A DNA stretch of 64,000 nucleotides from Lysobacteraceae bacterium SCN 69-320 (GTDB taxonomy: Bacteria > Pseudomonadota > Gammaproteobacteria > Xanthomonadales > Rhodanobacteraceae). The notes beneath the pieces are model-generated. The model did no database searches. It was not told the DNA's origin and was given only the letters and a program-made list of their open reading frames with translations. Positions 19,975 to 27,973 of this stretch are shown here, in pieces (the first letter of the stretch is position 1; every line of letters begins with the position of its first letter). A program made the translations under genes and the position numbers. The stretch is from positions 248,001 through 312,000 of the forward strand of contig MEFP01000008.1 of assembly GCA_001725155.1 (NCBI GenBank), written 5' to 3'.

Positions 19975-20003
19975 TTGGATTGCGCCAGTGGCGTCGTGAT
20001 AAT
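19975..20003 (+). promoter_or_regulatory. Candidate sigma-70 promoter of gcvT
   Basis: TTGGAT (19975-19980) and GATAAT (19998-20003) are separated by 17 nt, 28 nt before the gcvT start. The -10 matches 5 of 6 consensus bases, the -35 only 3. I see no glycine riboswitch in the 200-bp leader region. Confidence 0.45.
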
Positions 20004-20030
20004 GCGCGCCTCCCCAGCCTGGACCCTTCC

Positions 20031-21116
20031 ATGAGCAAGCAGACCGTACTCAATGCCACCCACCGGGCGCTAGGCGCCAAGATGGTCGACTTCGGCGGCT
20101 GGGACATGCCGATCAGCTACGGCTCGCAGATCGAGGAACACCACGCCGTGCGCCGCGACGCCGGCATGTTCGACGTTTCCCACATGACCGTCGTCGACCT
20201 CGAAGGCGAGCGCGTGCGCGATTTCCTGCGCCAGCTCGTCGCCAACAGCGTGGACAAGCTCAAGACGCCGGGCAAGGCGCTGTATACCTGCATGCTCAAC
20301 GCCGACGGCGGCGTCATCGACGACCTCATCATCTACAGTCGCGCCGACGGCGCGTTCCGCCTCGTCGTCAACGCCGCGACGCGCGACAAGGATCTGGCCT
20401 GGATCGGCCGCGAGGCCGCGCCGTTCGCGGTGCAGGTGCGCGAGCGCCCGGAGCTTTCCATCATTGCGGTGCAGGGACCGAACGCGCGCGCCAAGGTGCA
20501 GGGCCTGCTGTCGCCGGAGCTCGCCGCCAAGGCGGCGAAGATCGGCAAGTTCGTCGCCTGCGAAGGTGACGGCCTGTTCATCGGGCGCACGGGTTATACC
20601 GGCGAGGACGGCTACGAAATCATCGTGCCGCAGGAGCAGGCCGTGGAGTTCTGGAACCGCCTGCAGGCCGCCGGCGTCACGCCGGCCGGTCTGGGCGCCC
20701 GCGATACCTTGCGCCTGGAAGCCGGCATGAATCTGTACGGCCAGGACATGGACGAAACCGTTTCGCCGTACGAGGCCGCGCTGGCCTGGACCGTCGCGCT
20801 CGACGAAGGTCGCGACTTCACCGGCCGCAGCGCGCTGGAACAGCAGAAGGCCGCCGGCGTGCCGCGCACGATGATCGGCCTGGTCATGGACGAGAAAGGC
20901 GTACTGCGCCACGGCCAGCGCGTCGTGACCGCCAACGGCGACGGCGAAATCCTGTCCGGCACGTTTTCGCCGACCCTCGGCAAGGCGATCGCGTTCGCCC
21001 GCGTGCCGGCCGGCGATCCCGGCGCCGTGCAGGTCGACATCCGCGGCAAGCTCGTGCCGGTGCGCGTCGTGAGCTTCCCGTTCGTGCGCGACGGCAAGGC
21101 CTGCGACGGCGTTTGA
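20031..21116 (+). CDS. gcvT: Aminomethyltransferase, glycine cleavage system T protein
   Basis: A 361-residue GcvT. Diagnostic segments are [18 protein letters not shown] near the start, [22 protein letters not shown], the folate-site region ([12 protein letters not shown]) and [21 protein letters not shown]. It transfers the methylene unit from aminomethylated H protein to tetrahydrofolate, releasing ammonia. gcvH follows 82 bp downstream; gcvP and lpd are not in the window. The start ATG 20031 matches the family N-terminus, although the frame is open further upstream. Length is normal for the family. Confidence 0.95.
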   Translation: MSKQTVLNATHRALGAKMVDFGGWDMPISYGSQIEEHHAVRRDAGMFDVSHMTVVDLEGERVRDFLRQLVANSVDKLKTPGKALYTCMLNADGGVIDDLIIYSRADGAFRLVVNAATRDKDLAWIGREAAPFAVQVRERPELSIIAVQGPNARAKVQGLLSPELAAKAAKIGKFVACEGDGLFIGRTGYTGEDGYEIIVPQEQAVEFWNRLQAAGVTPAGLGARDTLRLEAGMNLYGQDMDETVSPYEAALAWTVALDEGRDFTGRSALEQQKAAGVPRTMIGLVMDEKGVLRHGQRVVTANGDGEILSGTFSPTLGKAIAFARVPAGDPGAVQVDIRGKLVPVRVVSFPFVRDGKACDGV

Positions 21117-21158
21117 TCCGCGGACCCTCCTATCTGATTGCATCCCGCCGACCGCGTG

Positions 21159-21164
21159 TAGAAT
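21159..21164 (+). promoter_or_regulatory. Candidate -10 box ahead of gcvH
   Basis: TAGAAT (5 of 6 consensus) lies 34 nt before the gcvH start; TTGCAT at 21138-21143 is a possible -35 at a short 15-nt spacing. It may give gcvH expression separate from gcvT. Confidence 0.35.
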
Positions 21165-21198
21165 CGCGCGGCGGTGCCTACCTCACAGGACAAGACCC

Positions 21199-21597
21199 AT
21201 GAACGAAATTCCCGGCGACCTCAAATTCATGAAATCCCACGAGTGGGCGCGCGTCGAAGACGACGGCACCGTCACGATCGGGATTTCCGACCACGCCCAG
21301 GGCCTGCTCGGCGATCTGGTCTACGTCGAGCTGCCGAACGTCGGCGACACGCTCGAAGTCGGCGCCGGCTGTGCCGTGGTCGAATCGGTCAAGGCCGCTT
21401 CCGATGTCTACGCGCCGGTCGCCGGCGAAGTCATCAAGGTCAATTCCGCACTGTCGGACAAGCCCGAGACCATCAACGAAGACGCCTATGGCGACGGCTG
21501 GATCGTCGTCGTGCGTCCGAGCAACCTGCAGGAAGACATGGAAAACCTGCTGGATCCGGATGCTTACGCGGAACAGCTCGACAACGAAGACGATTGA
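21199..21597 (+). CDS. gcvH: Glycine cleavage system H protein (lipoyl carrier)
   Basis: A 132-residue GcvH. The lipoylation site is in [13 protein letters not shown], with Lys65 as the modified residue. The N-terminal [20 protein letters not shown] and [18 protein letters not shown] are family hallmarks. H protein shuttles the aminomethyl group between the P, T and L proteins. The C-terminus is acidic (LDNEDD), slightly longer than in E. coli. A U-rich intrinsic terminator follows 31 bp after the stop. Confidence 0.96.
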   Translation: MNEIPGDLKFMKSHEWARVEDDGTVTIGISDHAQGLLGDLVYVELPNVGDTLEVGAGCAVVESVKAASDVYAPVAGEVIKVNSALSDKPETINEDAYGDGWIVVVRPSNLQEDMENLLDPDAYAEQLDNEDD

Positions 21598-21627
21598 TCG
21601 CGCGCTCCGCGCGTATCGACAGCCGAG

Positions 21628-21655
21628 AGGGCGCGCCGCAGGGCGCGCCCTTTTC
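21628..21655 (+). terminator. Rho-independent terminator after gcvH
   Basis: GGGCGCGCC (21629-21637), loop GCAG, then GGCGCGCCC (21642-21650), followed by TTTT. It ends the gcvT-gcvH unit. Confidence 0.85.
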
Positions 21656-22130
21656 GTTTGCGCGACGCGCCGCCGCCGTTGCACGACGGCATGTCGGTCA
21701 CGTCGCCGACCGTCATTCACCCGTTGCGGGCGTCGCAACGGACGGCGAGCGGAAGGTCGCGAGCGTTGTAGCGAGCGGTCGCGGTCGCCGCGCGGCGAGC
21801 TCGCCGCGACGACGCGCGAACCGCGCATGCGACGACGCGACCTTGCGCAAATCTGCGCAAATCGGTCCGCGCCGGGGGCGTAAACGGTCCGCGAGCTGAA
21901 CGCGCGGTCATCGAGTCCGTCGCGGCGGCGCATGCGTTCGGCGCGCTCGCGCCGCCGTTGCTGCGTCATCGCCGGTTGGCGACGAGGGCGAGTCGCGCGA
22001 CGTTCGCGACTTGCTGCAAATGATAAAAAGTAATCTATGGATTCGATGATTGCCGCGCGAATGCAGGGGTTTTCTTTCGCGTGCTGCCAACGGGCATGCG
22101 TATAGCTGAGCTGCGGCGCGCTATCCGTTT
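21656..22130. other. Gene-free, CGACG-rich intergenic stretch with short repeats
   Basis: No open frame here has a plausible start or recognisable product. About 21660-22010 is dominated by CGACG/GCGCG words. It contains a tandem 10-mer (TGCGCAAATC twice, 21844-21863) and a dyad GTTGCG/CGCAAC near 21723. From about 22015 it turns AT-richer (GATAAAAAGTAATC) toward the regulatory region of the metJ-like gene. An unannotated RNA cannot be excluded. Confidence 0.4.
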
Positions 22131-22146
22131 AGACGGCTGGACGTCC
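22131..22146. promoter_or_regulatory. Candidate met box pair (MetJ operator)
   Basis: AGACGGCT followed directly by GGACGTCC, two abutting 8-mers that match the tandem met-box consensus AGACGTCT at 13 of 16 positions. It lies about 105 bp upstream of the -35 of the metJ-like gene's promoter, which suggests autoregulation. The call rests on pattern only. Confidence 0.45.
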
Positions 22147-22252
22147 GCGTGTCAACCCGTCGCCGCGGCTCCATGCCGGTCGTTCGACGGTCCGAGGTCG
22201 CGGCGAGATTGAGGCATCTTCGTGCATGTGGTTGTCACGCATCGAAAACTTG

Positions 22253-22281
22253 TTGACACTGCTGGACGACAGGAATAATTT
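22253..22281 (+). promoter_or_regulatory. Sigma-70 promoter of metJ-like gene
   Basis: A consensus -35 TTGACA (22253-22258) is followed by AATAAT (15-nt spacing) or TAATTT (17-nt spacing, 22276-22281). The start codon is about 32 nt further on. Confidence 0.6.
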
Positions 22282-22313
22282 TCGCGCCGTTGAAACGCGC
22301 GCGTAACGGAGAT

Positions 22314-22826
22314 ATGACGGAAAGCACGTACATCGACCCGTATGTCGAACACGGGAGCAAGTCTGAAGCGGTACGCAAGATCACCGTCTCGATCCCGATG
22401 CACGTACTCCGACTCCTCTCCGATGAACGTACGCGGCGGCAGGTCGCCAACCTCCGCCATGCGACCAACAGCGATCTGCTGTGCGAGGCGTTTCTGCACG
22501 CTTTTACTGGGCAACCACTGCCAACTGACGAGGAGCTAAAACGTATGGCCATGAAGAAAGCAACCGCGAAGAAACCCGCCGCGAAGAAGGCGGCTAAGAA
22601 AGCCACTGCCAAGAAGGCCCCGGCCAAGAAGGTCGCCAAGGCCAAGGCTGCGCCGGCCAAGAAGGTCGCCAAGAAGGCGGCTACCAAGAAGGTAGCGGCG
22701 AAGAAGGTCGCCAAGAAGGCGACGGCCAAGAAGGCCCCGGCCAAGAAGGCGGCTGCGAAGAAGGCTGCTCCGGCCAAGGCCGCTCGCGCGACCAAGGCCG
22801 CCAAGCCGGCTGCCGCTGCGAAGTAA
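22314..22826 (+). CDS. metJ: MetJ-like ribbon-helix-helix repressor fused to histone-H1-like Lys/Ala tail
   Basis: A 170-residue protein in two parts. Residues 1-77 are a MetJ core: [20 protein letters not shown] with the DNA-contacting strand, the DERTRRQV helix and the near-invariant [19 protein letters not shown] and TGQPLP. MetJ represses methionine genes with S-adenosylmethionine as corepressor. The C-terminal helix of E. coli MetJ is absent. Residues 79-170 are instead almost only Lys, Ala, Pro, Val and Thr in AAKK/APAKK repeats, as in bacterial H1-like proteins. The frame is continuous. GGAG precedes the start ATG. An internal AGGAG (22531-22535) 9 nt before an in-frame ATG (22545) could also give a free tail protein. 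A terminator follows at 22934-22955. Confidence 0.85.
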   Translation: MTESTYIDPYVEHGSKSEAVRKITVSIPMHVLRLLSDERTRRQVANLRHATNSDLLCEAFLHAFTGQPLPTDEELKRMAMKKATAKKPAAKKAAKKATAKKAPAKKVAKAKAAPAKKVAKKAATKKVAAKKVAKKATAKKAPAKKAAAKKAAPAKAARATKAAKPAAAAK

Positions 22827-22933
22827 TCCGCTACACGCAATACCGCTACAAACAAGCACAACCAGCAAGACGTTTCGGATTTGCCACCCCTGCGGTGCCC
22901 AGCGCAGGGGGCGGACTTACCGGACGGACGAGG

Positions 22934-22955
22934 ACGCCGCGCAAGCGGCGTTTTT
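22934..22955 (+). terminator. Rho-independent terminator after metJ-like gene
   Basis: ACGCCGC, loop GCAA, GCGGCGT, then a U run (22951-22955). An additional 8-bp hairpin (CCCCTGCG/CGCAGGGG, 22887-22910) lies in the same 3' region. Confidence 0.8.
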
Positions 22956-23052
22956 CGTTTCTGCGGTCGCCTTCTCGCTGCGCCCCAGGCGACACGGTCG
23001 CGGGCTGGGGCTAGCATCCGGACATCCGATTGCGTTCCTTGGGGAATCCTTC

Positions 23053-24093
23053 ATGCGTCTGTTGCTGCGTCTGCTCGGTCTGTTGCTCGTGCTCGCCGGG
23101 TTGTTGCTGGGACTGGCCTTCGTCCTGCCCGACCGGGCGCACGTGGAGCGCTCGATCACGATCGCCCGGCCGCAGTCGCAGATCTATCTGCTGCTGACCA
23201 ATCCGCGCCGCTTCAACGACTGGTCGCCGTGGTTCGCGCTGGATCCGGCGGCGAACTATGTCTACAGCGGGCCCGACAGCGGCGTCGGCGCCAAGCTGGC
23301 CTGGTCCAGCAGCAACTCCGACGTCGGCTCCGGCAGCCAGACCATCGCCGCGGTGGAGACGGACAAGGCGGTCGAGCTCGCGCTGGACTTCGGTGCGCGC
23401 GGCACTGCGACCATGCATTTCGATCTCGCGCGGCACAGCGACGAGACGCGGGTGACCTGGAATTTCTACAGCCGGTTTCCGTTGCGCCTGGACGACCACT
23501 TCATCACCGACGTCGTCGGCCGCTACGTCGGGGTGTTCCTGGACCGCCTCGTCGGCGACGACCTCGAGCGCGGCCTGGTCAACCTGCAACAACTGGCCGG
23601 CACGTTCCCACCCGTGGATGTCGCCGGTCTCGATCCGCAGTTCGTCGATCTGCCGACGCGGCGCGTGATCACCACCGCGCTGGCCAGCGAGTCCGACGAC
23701 GCGGCCAACCTGCGACACTGGAATGCGGCGCGGCAGGAACTGGAGCAGTTCGTCGCGCAGAACCGGCTGTCGGTCGAGGGCCGTCTGCTGCAACTGGCGC
23801 CGCCCGGCACGAACGGCGATGCCGATGCGGAGCTCGCGCTGCCGGCACACTACGACGTGATGCCCGACGACACCGATGTGCGCGGCCGCGAGCTTGCCGC
23901 GACACGCGCCGTGCAGCTCGAACACAACGGCAGCCTGGCCGAACGGCGCAAGCTCGTCGACAAGCTGCGCACCTGGCTGCTGGTCAAGGGGCTGCACAGT
24001 GGAGACTGGCTGGTCGAGGAATACGTCGACGGCGATCTGCTGCAGGGCAAGACGCGCATCTGGATCGCCGTGCAGTCGGCCGCGACGAACTGA
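23053..24093 (+). CDS. SRPBCC (polyketide cyclase-like) membrane-anchored protein
   Basis: A 346-residue protein. A Leu-rich N-terminal TM or signal anchor (about 2-26) is followed by an SRPBCC/START-like domain (about 30-185; VERSITIARPQSQIYLLLTNPRRFNDWSPW is the typical first strand and helix, with the Trp-rich turn). The C-terminal half (about 195-346) resembles a GyrI/AraC effector-binding type fold only in general layout. SRPBCC domains bind hydrophobic ligands in a deep pocket, and the ligand here is unknown. A GGGGAAT site supports the ATG. It stands alone between a terminator and a GH44 gene. Confidence 0.65.
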   Translation: MRLLLRLLGLLLVLAGLLLGLAFVLPDRAHVERSITIARPQSQIYLLLTNPRRFNDWSPWFALDPAANYVYSGPDSGVGAKLAWSSSNSDVGSGSQTIAAVETDKAVELALDFGARGTATMHFDLARHSDETRVTWNFYSRFPLRLDDHFITDVVGRYVGVFLDRLVGDDLERGLVNLQQLAGTFPPVDVAGLDPQFVDLPTRRVITTALASESDDAANLRHWNAARQELEQFVAQNRLSVEGRLLQLAPPGTNGDADAELALPAHYDVMPDDTDVRGRELAATRAVQLEHNGSLAERRKLVDKLRTWLLVKGLHSGDWLVEEYVDGDLLQGKTRIWIAVQSAATN

Positions 24094-24179
24094 GCATTGG
24101 CGCAAAGAGCGGCTGTGACCGCCGCCACGTACGCCGCGGCATGACGCGCTAAGCTGCAAACCTCGCCTCGGGGGTTCGC

Positions 24180-26465
24180 ATGTCCGCACGTTGGCCATTG
24201 TCGTTGCTGCTGTCGTTGTCCTGCGTGCCGGCCGGCGCGCAGAGCGCGCTCGATCTCTACGTCGATGCGTTGCATCCGGCATTCCAGGACTGGAGCTGGG
24301 CCGCGGCCGCGGACTATTCGCTGGCCAACACCACGCCGGTGCAGGGCGGCAACCGCTCGATCCGCTTCCTGCCGCGCAACTGGGGTGGACTGCTGCTGGC
24401 CGACCCGACCAACAGCTACGACGCGGCGGCTTACGAGTCACTGACGTTCTGGATCCACGGCGGCAGCAGCGGCGCGCAGAACCTGCGCCTGAGTCTGCTC
24501 GACGGCAGCACTGCTCTGGCTGGGGATGTGGATGTCGGCGCGCATGCCGCCGGCGGCATCGTCGCGGCGACCTGGCATCTCGTGACGGTGCCGTTCGACG
24601 CAGCGCATGGCTTGACCTCGGGCAGCTTCAACCGGCTGCAGATCATGGACGGCACCGGCGCGACCCAGGGACAGCTCTATCTCGATACCGTGCGCTTCGC
24701 CCCGCGCACCACGCCGCCACCGGCCGGTTCGCAGACCGTCAGCATCGACCTCACGCAGGAGCGGCGCGCGGTCAGTCCGCTGATCTTCGGCGTCAGCTAT
24801 GGCAGTCCGGCGACCTTGGCGGCGGTGCGCTATCCGCTGCGGCGCTGGGGCGGCAATTCGACCACGCGCTACAACTGGCAGGCCGACGTGCACAGCACGG
24901 CCGGCGACTGGTACTGGCAGAACATTCCCGACAGCCCCGGCGGCAGCGGCACGCCGCCGGCCGGCAATTCGGCCGACGCCTTCATCGACGCGACGCGGGC
25001 CAATGGCGGCGAGGCGCTGATCTCGATTCCGAGCATCGGCGTGGCGCCGATCGACGACCGCACGAACAAGCGCTGGGGCTATTCGCAGGCCAAGTACGGC
25101 CCGCAGCTGCGTGACGAATGCGACGAGCCTGGTTCGGCCGGCTGGTGCACGGCGGATGCGGGCAACGGTGAATGCGATCCGGCGCAGAACACCGCGCTCG
25201 ATCCGCAGGGCCATCGCTACTGCCAGTACTACGCCACGATCAACGGCCAGCAGCGCTACCACATCGTCAACAACGATCGCGGCGACACCTCGATCGACGT
25301 GACGCCGGCGTTCTGGGCCAGCTGGATCGCCCATCTGCAGTCGCGCTACGGCCTTGCCGCCGGTGGCGGCGTGCGTCTCTACGCGCTCGACAACGAGCCC
25401 ATGCTGTGGAATTCCACGCATCGCGACGTGCATCCGCTGGCACCGACCTACGACGAGGTCTGGACGCGCGGCCGCGATCTAGCGATCCGCATCAAGCAGC
25501 AGGACGCCGGCGCGCTGACGTTCGGCCCGGTCACCTGGGGCTATCCGGATCTGTTCACCTCGGCCAAGGATGCGGAGGACTGCAACTGCGTCGCCGGTCC
25601 CGACCGGGCCGCACATGGCGGCAAGCCGTTCGTGCAGTGGTATCTCGAGCAGGTCTGTGCCTATCAGGCGCAGAACGGGGTGCGTCTGGTCGACTACCTC
25701 GATCTGCACTACTACCCGCAGGGCGACGGCATCGTCGATTTCGACAGCAACAATCTCGGCTATTCGGAAAGCGCGGCCGTCGCCGCCAAGCGACTGCGCT
25801 CGCTCAAGGAACTGTACGACCCGAACTATGTGTCGGAATCCTGGATCGCCGATCTCGGCAACACCGACAGCAATCACTACAGCAAGCCCGGCCTCATCCC
25901 GCGCGTCAAAGCCTGGATCGCGCAGGCCTGCCCGGGCACGAAGCTCGCGATCAGCGAATACAACTGGGGGCCCGACCAGGGCGCGACCGGTGCGCTCGCG
26001 CAGGCCGAGGCGCTGGCGATCTTCGCGCGCGAAGGCGTGGATGCGGCGATGCGCTGGGTCGCGCCGACGGCCGGCAGCTATGCCGAGGATGCATTCAAAC
26101 TGTATCTGAACTACGACGGCGCCTTCGGTCGCGTCGAAGGCGACTCGGTGCGCACCGTCGCCAGCGACGCCGACGCGCTGGCCGCCTATGCCATTCATCG
26201 CAGCGGCCAGCGGCTGTATCTGCTGCTGTTCAACAAGTCGACTTCGCCGCAGAACGTGACGGTGAATCTGTCCGCGCCGGTCACCGGCAGCTGGAACGCC
26301 TGGCGTTTCGGTGCCGGCCAGCATCTGGCGGCCGCCGGCAGCGGCCCGCTCGGCGGCACGAGCTTCAGCCTGAGCGCCGTGCCGGCGCGCTCGGCGACCC
26401 TGCTCGTGCTGCCGGATTCCGGCGTGACCGACCGCATCTTCGCGAACGGCTTCCAGACACTCTGA
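24180..26465 (+). CDS. Secreted glycoside hydrolase family 44-type enzyme with IFxxGF tail
   Basis: A 761-residue exported enzyme. The signal peptide ends near residue 22 (VPAGAQSA). A carbohydrate-binding-like beta domain (about 25-170) precedes a GH44-like catalytic domain starting at SPLIFGVSYG and RRWGGNSTTRYNW. The likely acid/base is Glu406 in LDNEPMLW and the likely nucleophile Glu593 in ISEYNWGPDQG. A small beta domain follows. The chain ends DRIFANGFQTL, a tail seen on other secreted proteins in this window. GH44 enzymes are endo-acting on cellulose, xyloglucan or related beta-glucans. A GC-only hairpin follows the stop directly. Confidence 0.85.
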   Translation: MSARWPLSLLLSLSCVPAGAQSALDLYVDALHPAFQDWSWAAAADYSLANTTPVQGGNRSIRFLPRNWGGLLLADPTNSYDAAAYESLTFWIHGGSSGAQNLRLSLLDGSTALAGDVDVGAHAAGGIVAATWHLVTVPFDAAHGLTSGSFNRLQIMDGTGATQGQLYLDTVRFAPRTTPPPAGSQTVSIDLTQERRAVSPLIFGVSYGSPATLAAVRYPLRRWGGNSTTRYNWQADVHSTAGDWYWQNIPDSPGGSGTPPAGNSADAFIDATRANGGEALISIPSIGVAPIDDRTNKRWGYSQAKYGPQLRDECDEPGSAGWCTADAGNGECDPAQNTALDPQGHRYCQYYATINGQQRYHIVNNDRGDTSIDVTPAFWASWIAHLQSRYGLAAGGGVRLYALDNEPMLWNSTHRDVHPLAPTYDEVWTRGRDLAIRIKQQDAGALTFGPVTWGYPDLFTSAKDAEDCNCVAGPDRAAHGGKPFVQWYLEQVCAYQAQNGVRLVDYLDLHYYPQGDGIVDFDSNNLGYSESAAVAAKRLRSLKELYDPNYVSESWIADLGNTDSNHYSKPGLIPRVKAWIAQACPGTKLAISEYNWGPDQGATGALAQAEALAIFAREGVDAAMRWVAPTAGSYAEDAFKLYLNYDGAFGRVEGDSVRTVASDADALAAYAIHRSGQRLYLLLFNKSTSPQNVTVNLSAPVTGSWNAWRFGAGQHLAAAGSGPLGGTSFSLSAVPARSATLLVLPDSGVTDRIFANGFQTL

Positions 26466-26486
26466 GTCGGCGCCGCCGGCGCCGAC
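26466..26486 (+). terminator. GC-only hairpin directly after GH44 stop codon
   Basis: GTCGGCGCC, 3-nt loop, GGCGCCGAC, with no U-run behind it. It could be a weak terminator or an mRNA 3'-end stabiliser. Confidence 0.4.
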
Positions 26487-26577
26487 TGCCCGTCAGCGGC
26501 CAAATCTGACCTGCCTCGTCACCGGGATCGGCTAGCAGCGCGGCTGAGCCCCGACTGCGACGGTGTTGGCATGGCGC

Positions 26578-26608
26578 TTGCGACACCCGTCGCAAAATGC
26601 GCTACATT
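26578..26608 (+). promoter_or_regulatory. Dyad and possible promoter ahead of TonB-like gene
   Basis: A 7-bp dyad TTGCGAC-accc-GTCGCAA (26578-26595) overlaps a potential -35, and TACATT (26603-26608) is a possible -10. A repressor site is possible, but evidence is thin. Confidence 0.3.
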
Positions 26609-26729
26609 CGGGTCATCCGCGCAACGCGGCCATGGGGGATGGCACGGCGAAAGCCGCATGGCAGCACCGAGGGAGTTGCGTCGAACGCGCGCGGATTCCG
26701 GGAAAACCTCTCAGTTGCGAAGAGTAACC

Positions 26730-27779
26730 ATGGCTGCTCGAATCAATTTCCGTTCCCTTCGCCACGCCCGTGGCAATGCCGCTCCGAAGATCGTTGCCGC
26801 GGTCGTCATCCTCGCCGCCATCGGTGCCAGCGTCTGGTATTTCGTGCTGCGCAAGCCCGAGACGGTCATTCCCGAGGTGGTCACGCCGACGGCCGACGCC
26901 GGCCAGTCCGGCGAAGGCGCAGCACCGGCGCCGATCACGCCCGACCCGGCCGTGCTCGACAAGCTCAATACGCTGACTGTCGACCAGCTCTTCAAGGAAG
27001 CGCGCACTGCGCTCAACGAACAGCGCCTGGTGTCTCCACCCGGCAACAACGCGCTGGAGTTCTACCTCAAGATTCTCGAGAAAGAGCCGGCCAACAGCGG
27101 CGCCCGCGACGCCCTGCGCGAATTGTTCACGTTCGCCGCCAGCGCGGCCGAGCAGGACATCAACGCGCGCAACATCGACAATGCGAACCGCGTCATCGAG
27201 CTGCTGACCAAGGCCGATCCGAACAACTACACCCTGACCATCCTGCGTTCCAAGCTCGATGCCCAGCGCAAGATCGTCGAGCGCGAAACGGCCCAGGCCG
27301 CAGCCGCCGAAGAAGCCGCCCGCCGCCGCGCGAACGAGCCGGCTGCGCCGGCCGCCGCGCCCGCCACCGCAGTGAACGAGCCGGCAGCCACCGCGGCCGC
27401 GCCGGCCGCCGCGCCGGCATCTTCCGCGCCGCGCGCAGCTACACCGGCGGCAACGCCGGCCGAACCGGCCGCCGCGCCGGCTTCCGCGCCGGTCGCTGCG
27501 GCCGGCGGCGAAACACGCGATGCGGTGCTCGTGCGCTCGGTGCCGCCGCAGTATCCGAACGCAGCGCTGCGCCGGCGTCAGGAAGGCTGGGTGCAGGTCG
27601 AGTTCACGGTTACCAGCGACGGCGCCGTCGCGAACGCGCGTGTACTCGACGCCGATCCGCCGCGCACCTTCGATCGCGCCGCGCTCGATGCGGTGCAGCG
27701 CTGGAACTTCAACCCGGCCCTGCGCAACGGCACGCCGGTCGAAGCCACGATTCGCCGTCGCATCGAGTTCAAGATGTAA
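26730..27779 (+). CDS. TonB-family energy transducer-like protein with kinase-type repeat
   Basis: A 349-residue inner-membrane protein. One TM (about 20-39) is followed by a periplasmic helical domain (about 75-175) carrying the motif LNEQRLVSPPGNNALEFYLK then ILEKEPANSGARDAL, which matches the repeat of the Ser/Thr kinase encoded at 9962-13015. An Ala/Pro-rich linker (about 195-255) leads to a TonB C-terminal domain (about 265-349: PPQYPNAALRRRQEGWVQVE, ending in RRRIEFKM). TonB domains couple proton-motive force to outer-membrane receptors, but no exbB/exbD genes are adjacent. GAAGAG precedes the ATG. Whether it energises transport or acts structurally is open. Confidence 0.82.
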   Translation: MAARINFRSLRHARGNAAPKIVAAVVILAAIGASVWYFVLRKPETVIPEVVTPTADAGQSGEGAAPAPITPDPAVLDKLNTLTVDQLFKEARTALNEQRLVSPPGNNALEFYLKILEKEPANSGARDALRELFTFAASAAEQDINARNIDNANRVIELLTKADPNNYTLTILRSKLDAQRKIVERETAQAAAAEEAARRRANEPAAPAAAPATAVNEPAATAAAPAAAPASSAPRAATPAATPAEPAAAPASAPVAAAGGETRDAVLVRSVPPQYPNAALRRRQEGWVQVEFTVTSDGAVANARVLDADPPRTFDRAALDAVQRWNFNPALRNGTPVEATIRRRIEFKM

Positions 27780-27808
27780 GCACGGCGGCCCGCCCCGCCT
27801 GCAGATGA

Positions 27809-27843
27809 ATGAAGAAAGCCGGCTTCGCGCCGGCTTTCTTCAT
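27809..27843. terminator. Bidirectional rho-independent terminator
   Basis: A 15-bp stem (core AAGAAAGCCGGC / GCCGGCTTTCTT, loop TTCGC) with A-rich 5' and T-rich 3' sides. It serves the TonB-like gene on plus and the GPP34 gene on minus. Confidence 0.85.
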
Positions 27844-27973
27844 GGGTTTCTGCGCGACTGCAGCGGTGTGTTGCGACGCAGCCGACCAGACGCGATTCCG
27901 CCAGGCAGATCGCGACGTGGGCAGGTCCTCGCGGCGAGCGGTCGCCGCCGTTGATGCGTCGTGACCGAGGCCC

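Noticed and set aside
19829-20030. Glycine riboswitch upstream of gcvT
   Set aside because: I looked for the conserved glycine-aptamer core and paired stems and did not see them; a simple promoter explains the leader.
22536-22868. A 110-codon minus frame, rich in Gly/Leu/Arg/Ser, opposite the H1-like tail
   Set aside because: It is the reverse complement of AAG/GCC/AAGAAG repeats and has no independent support.
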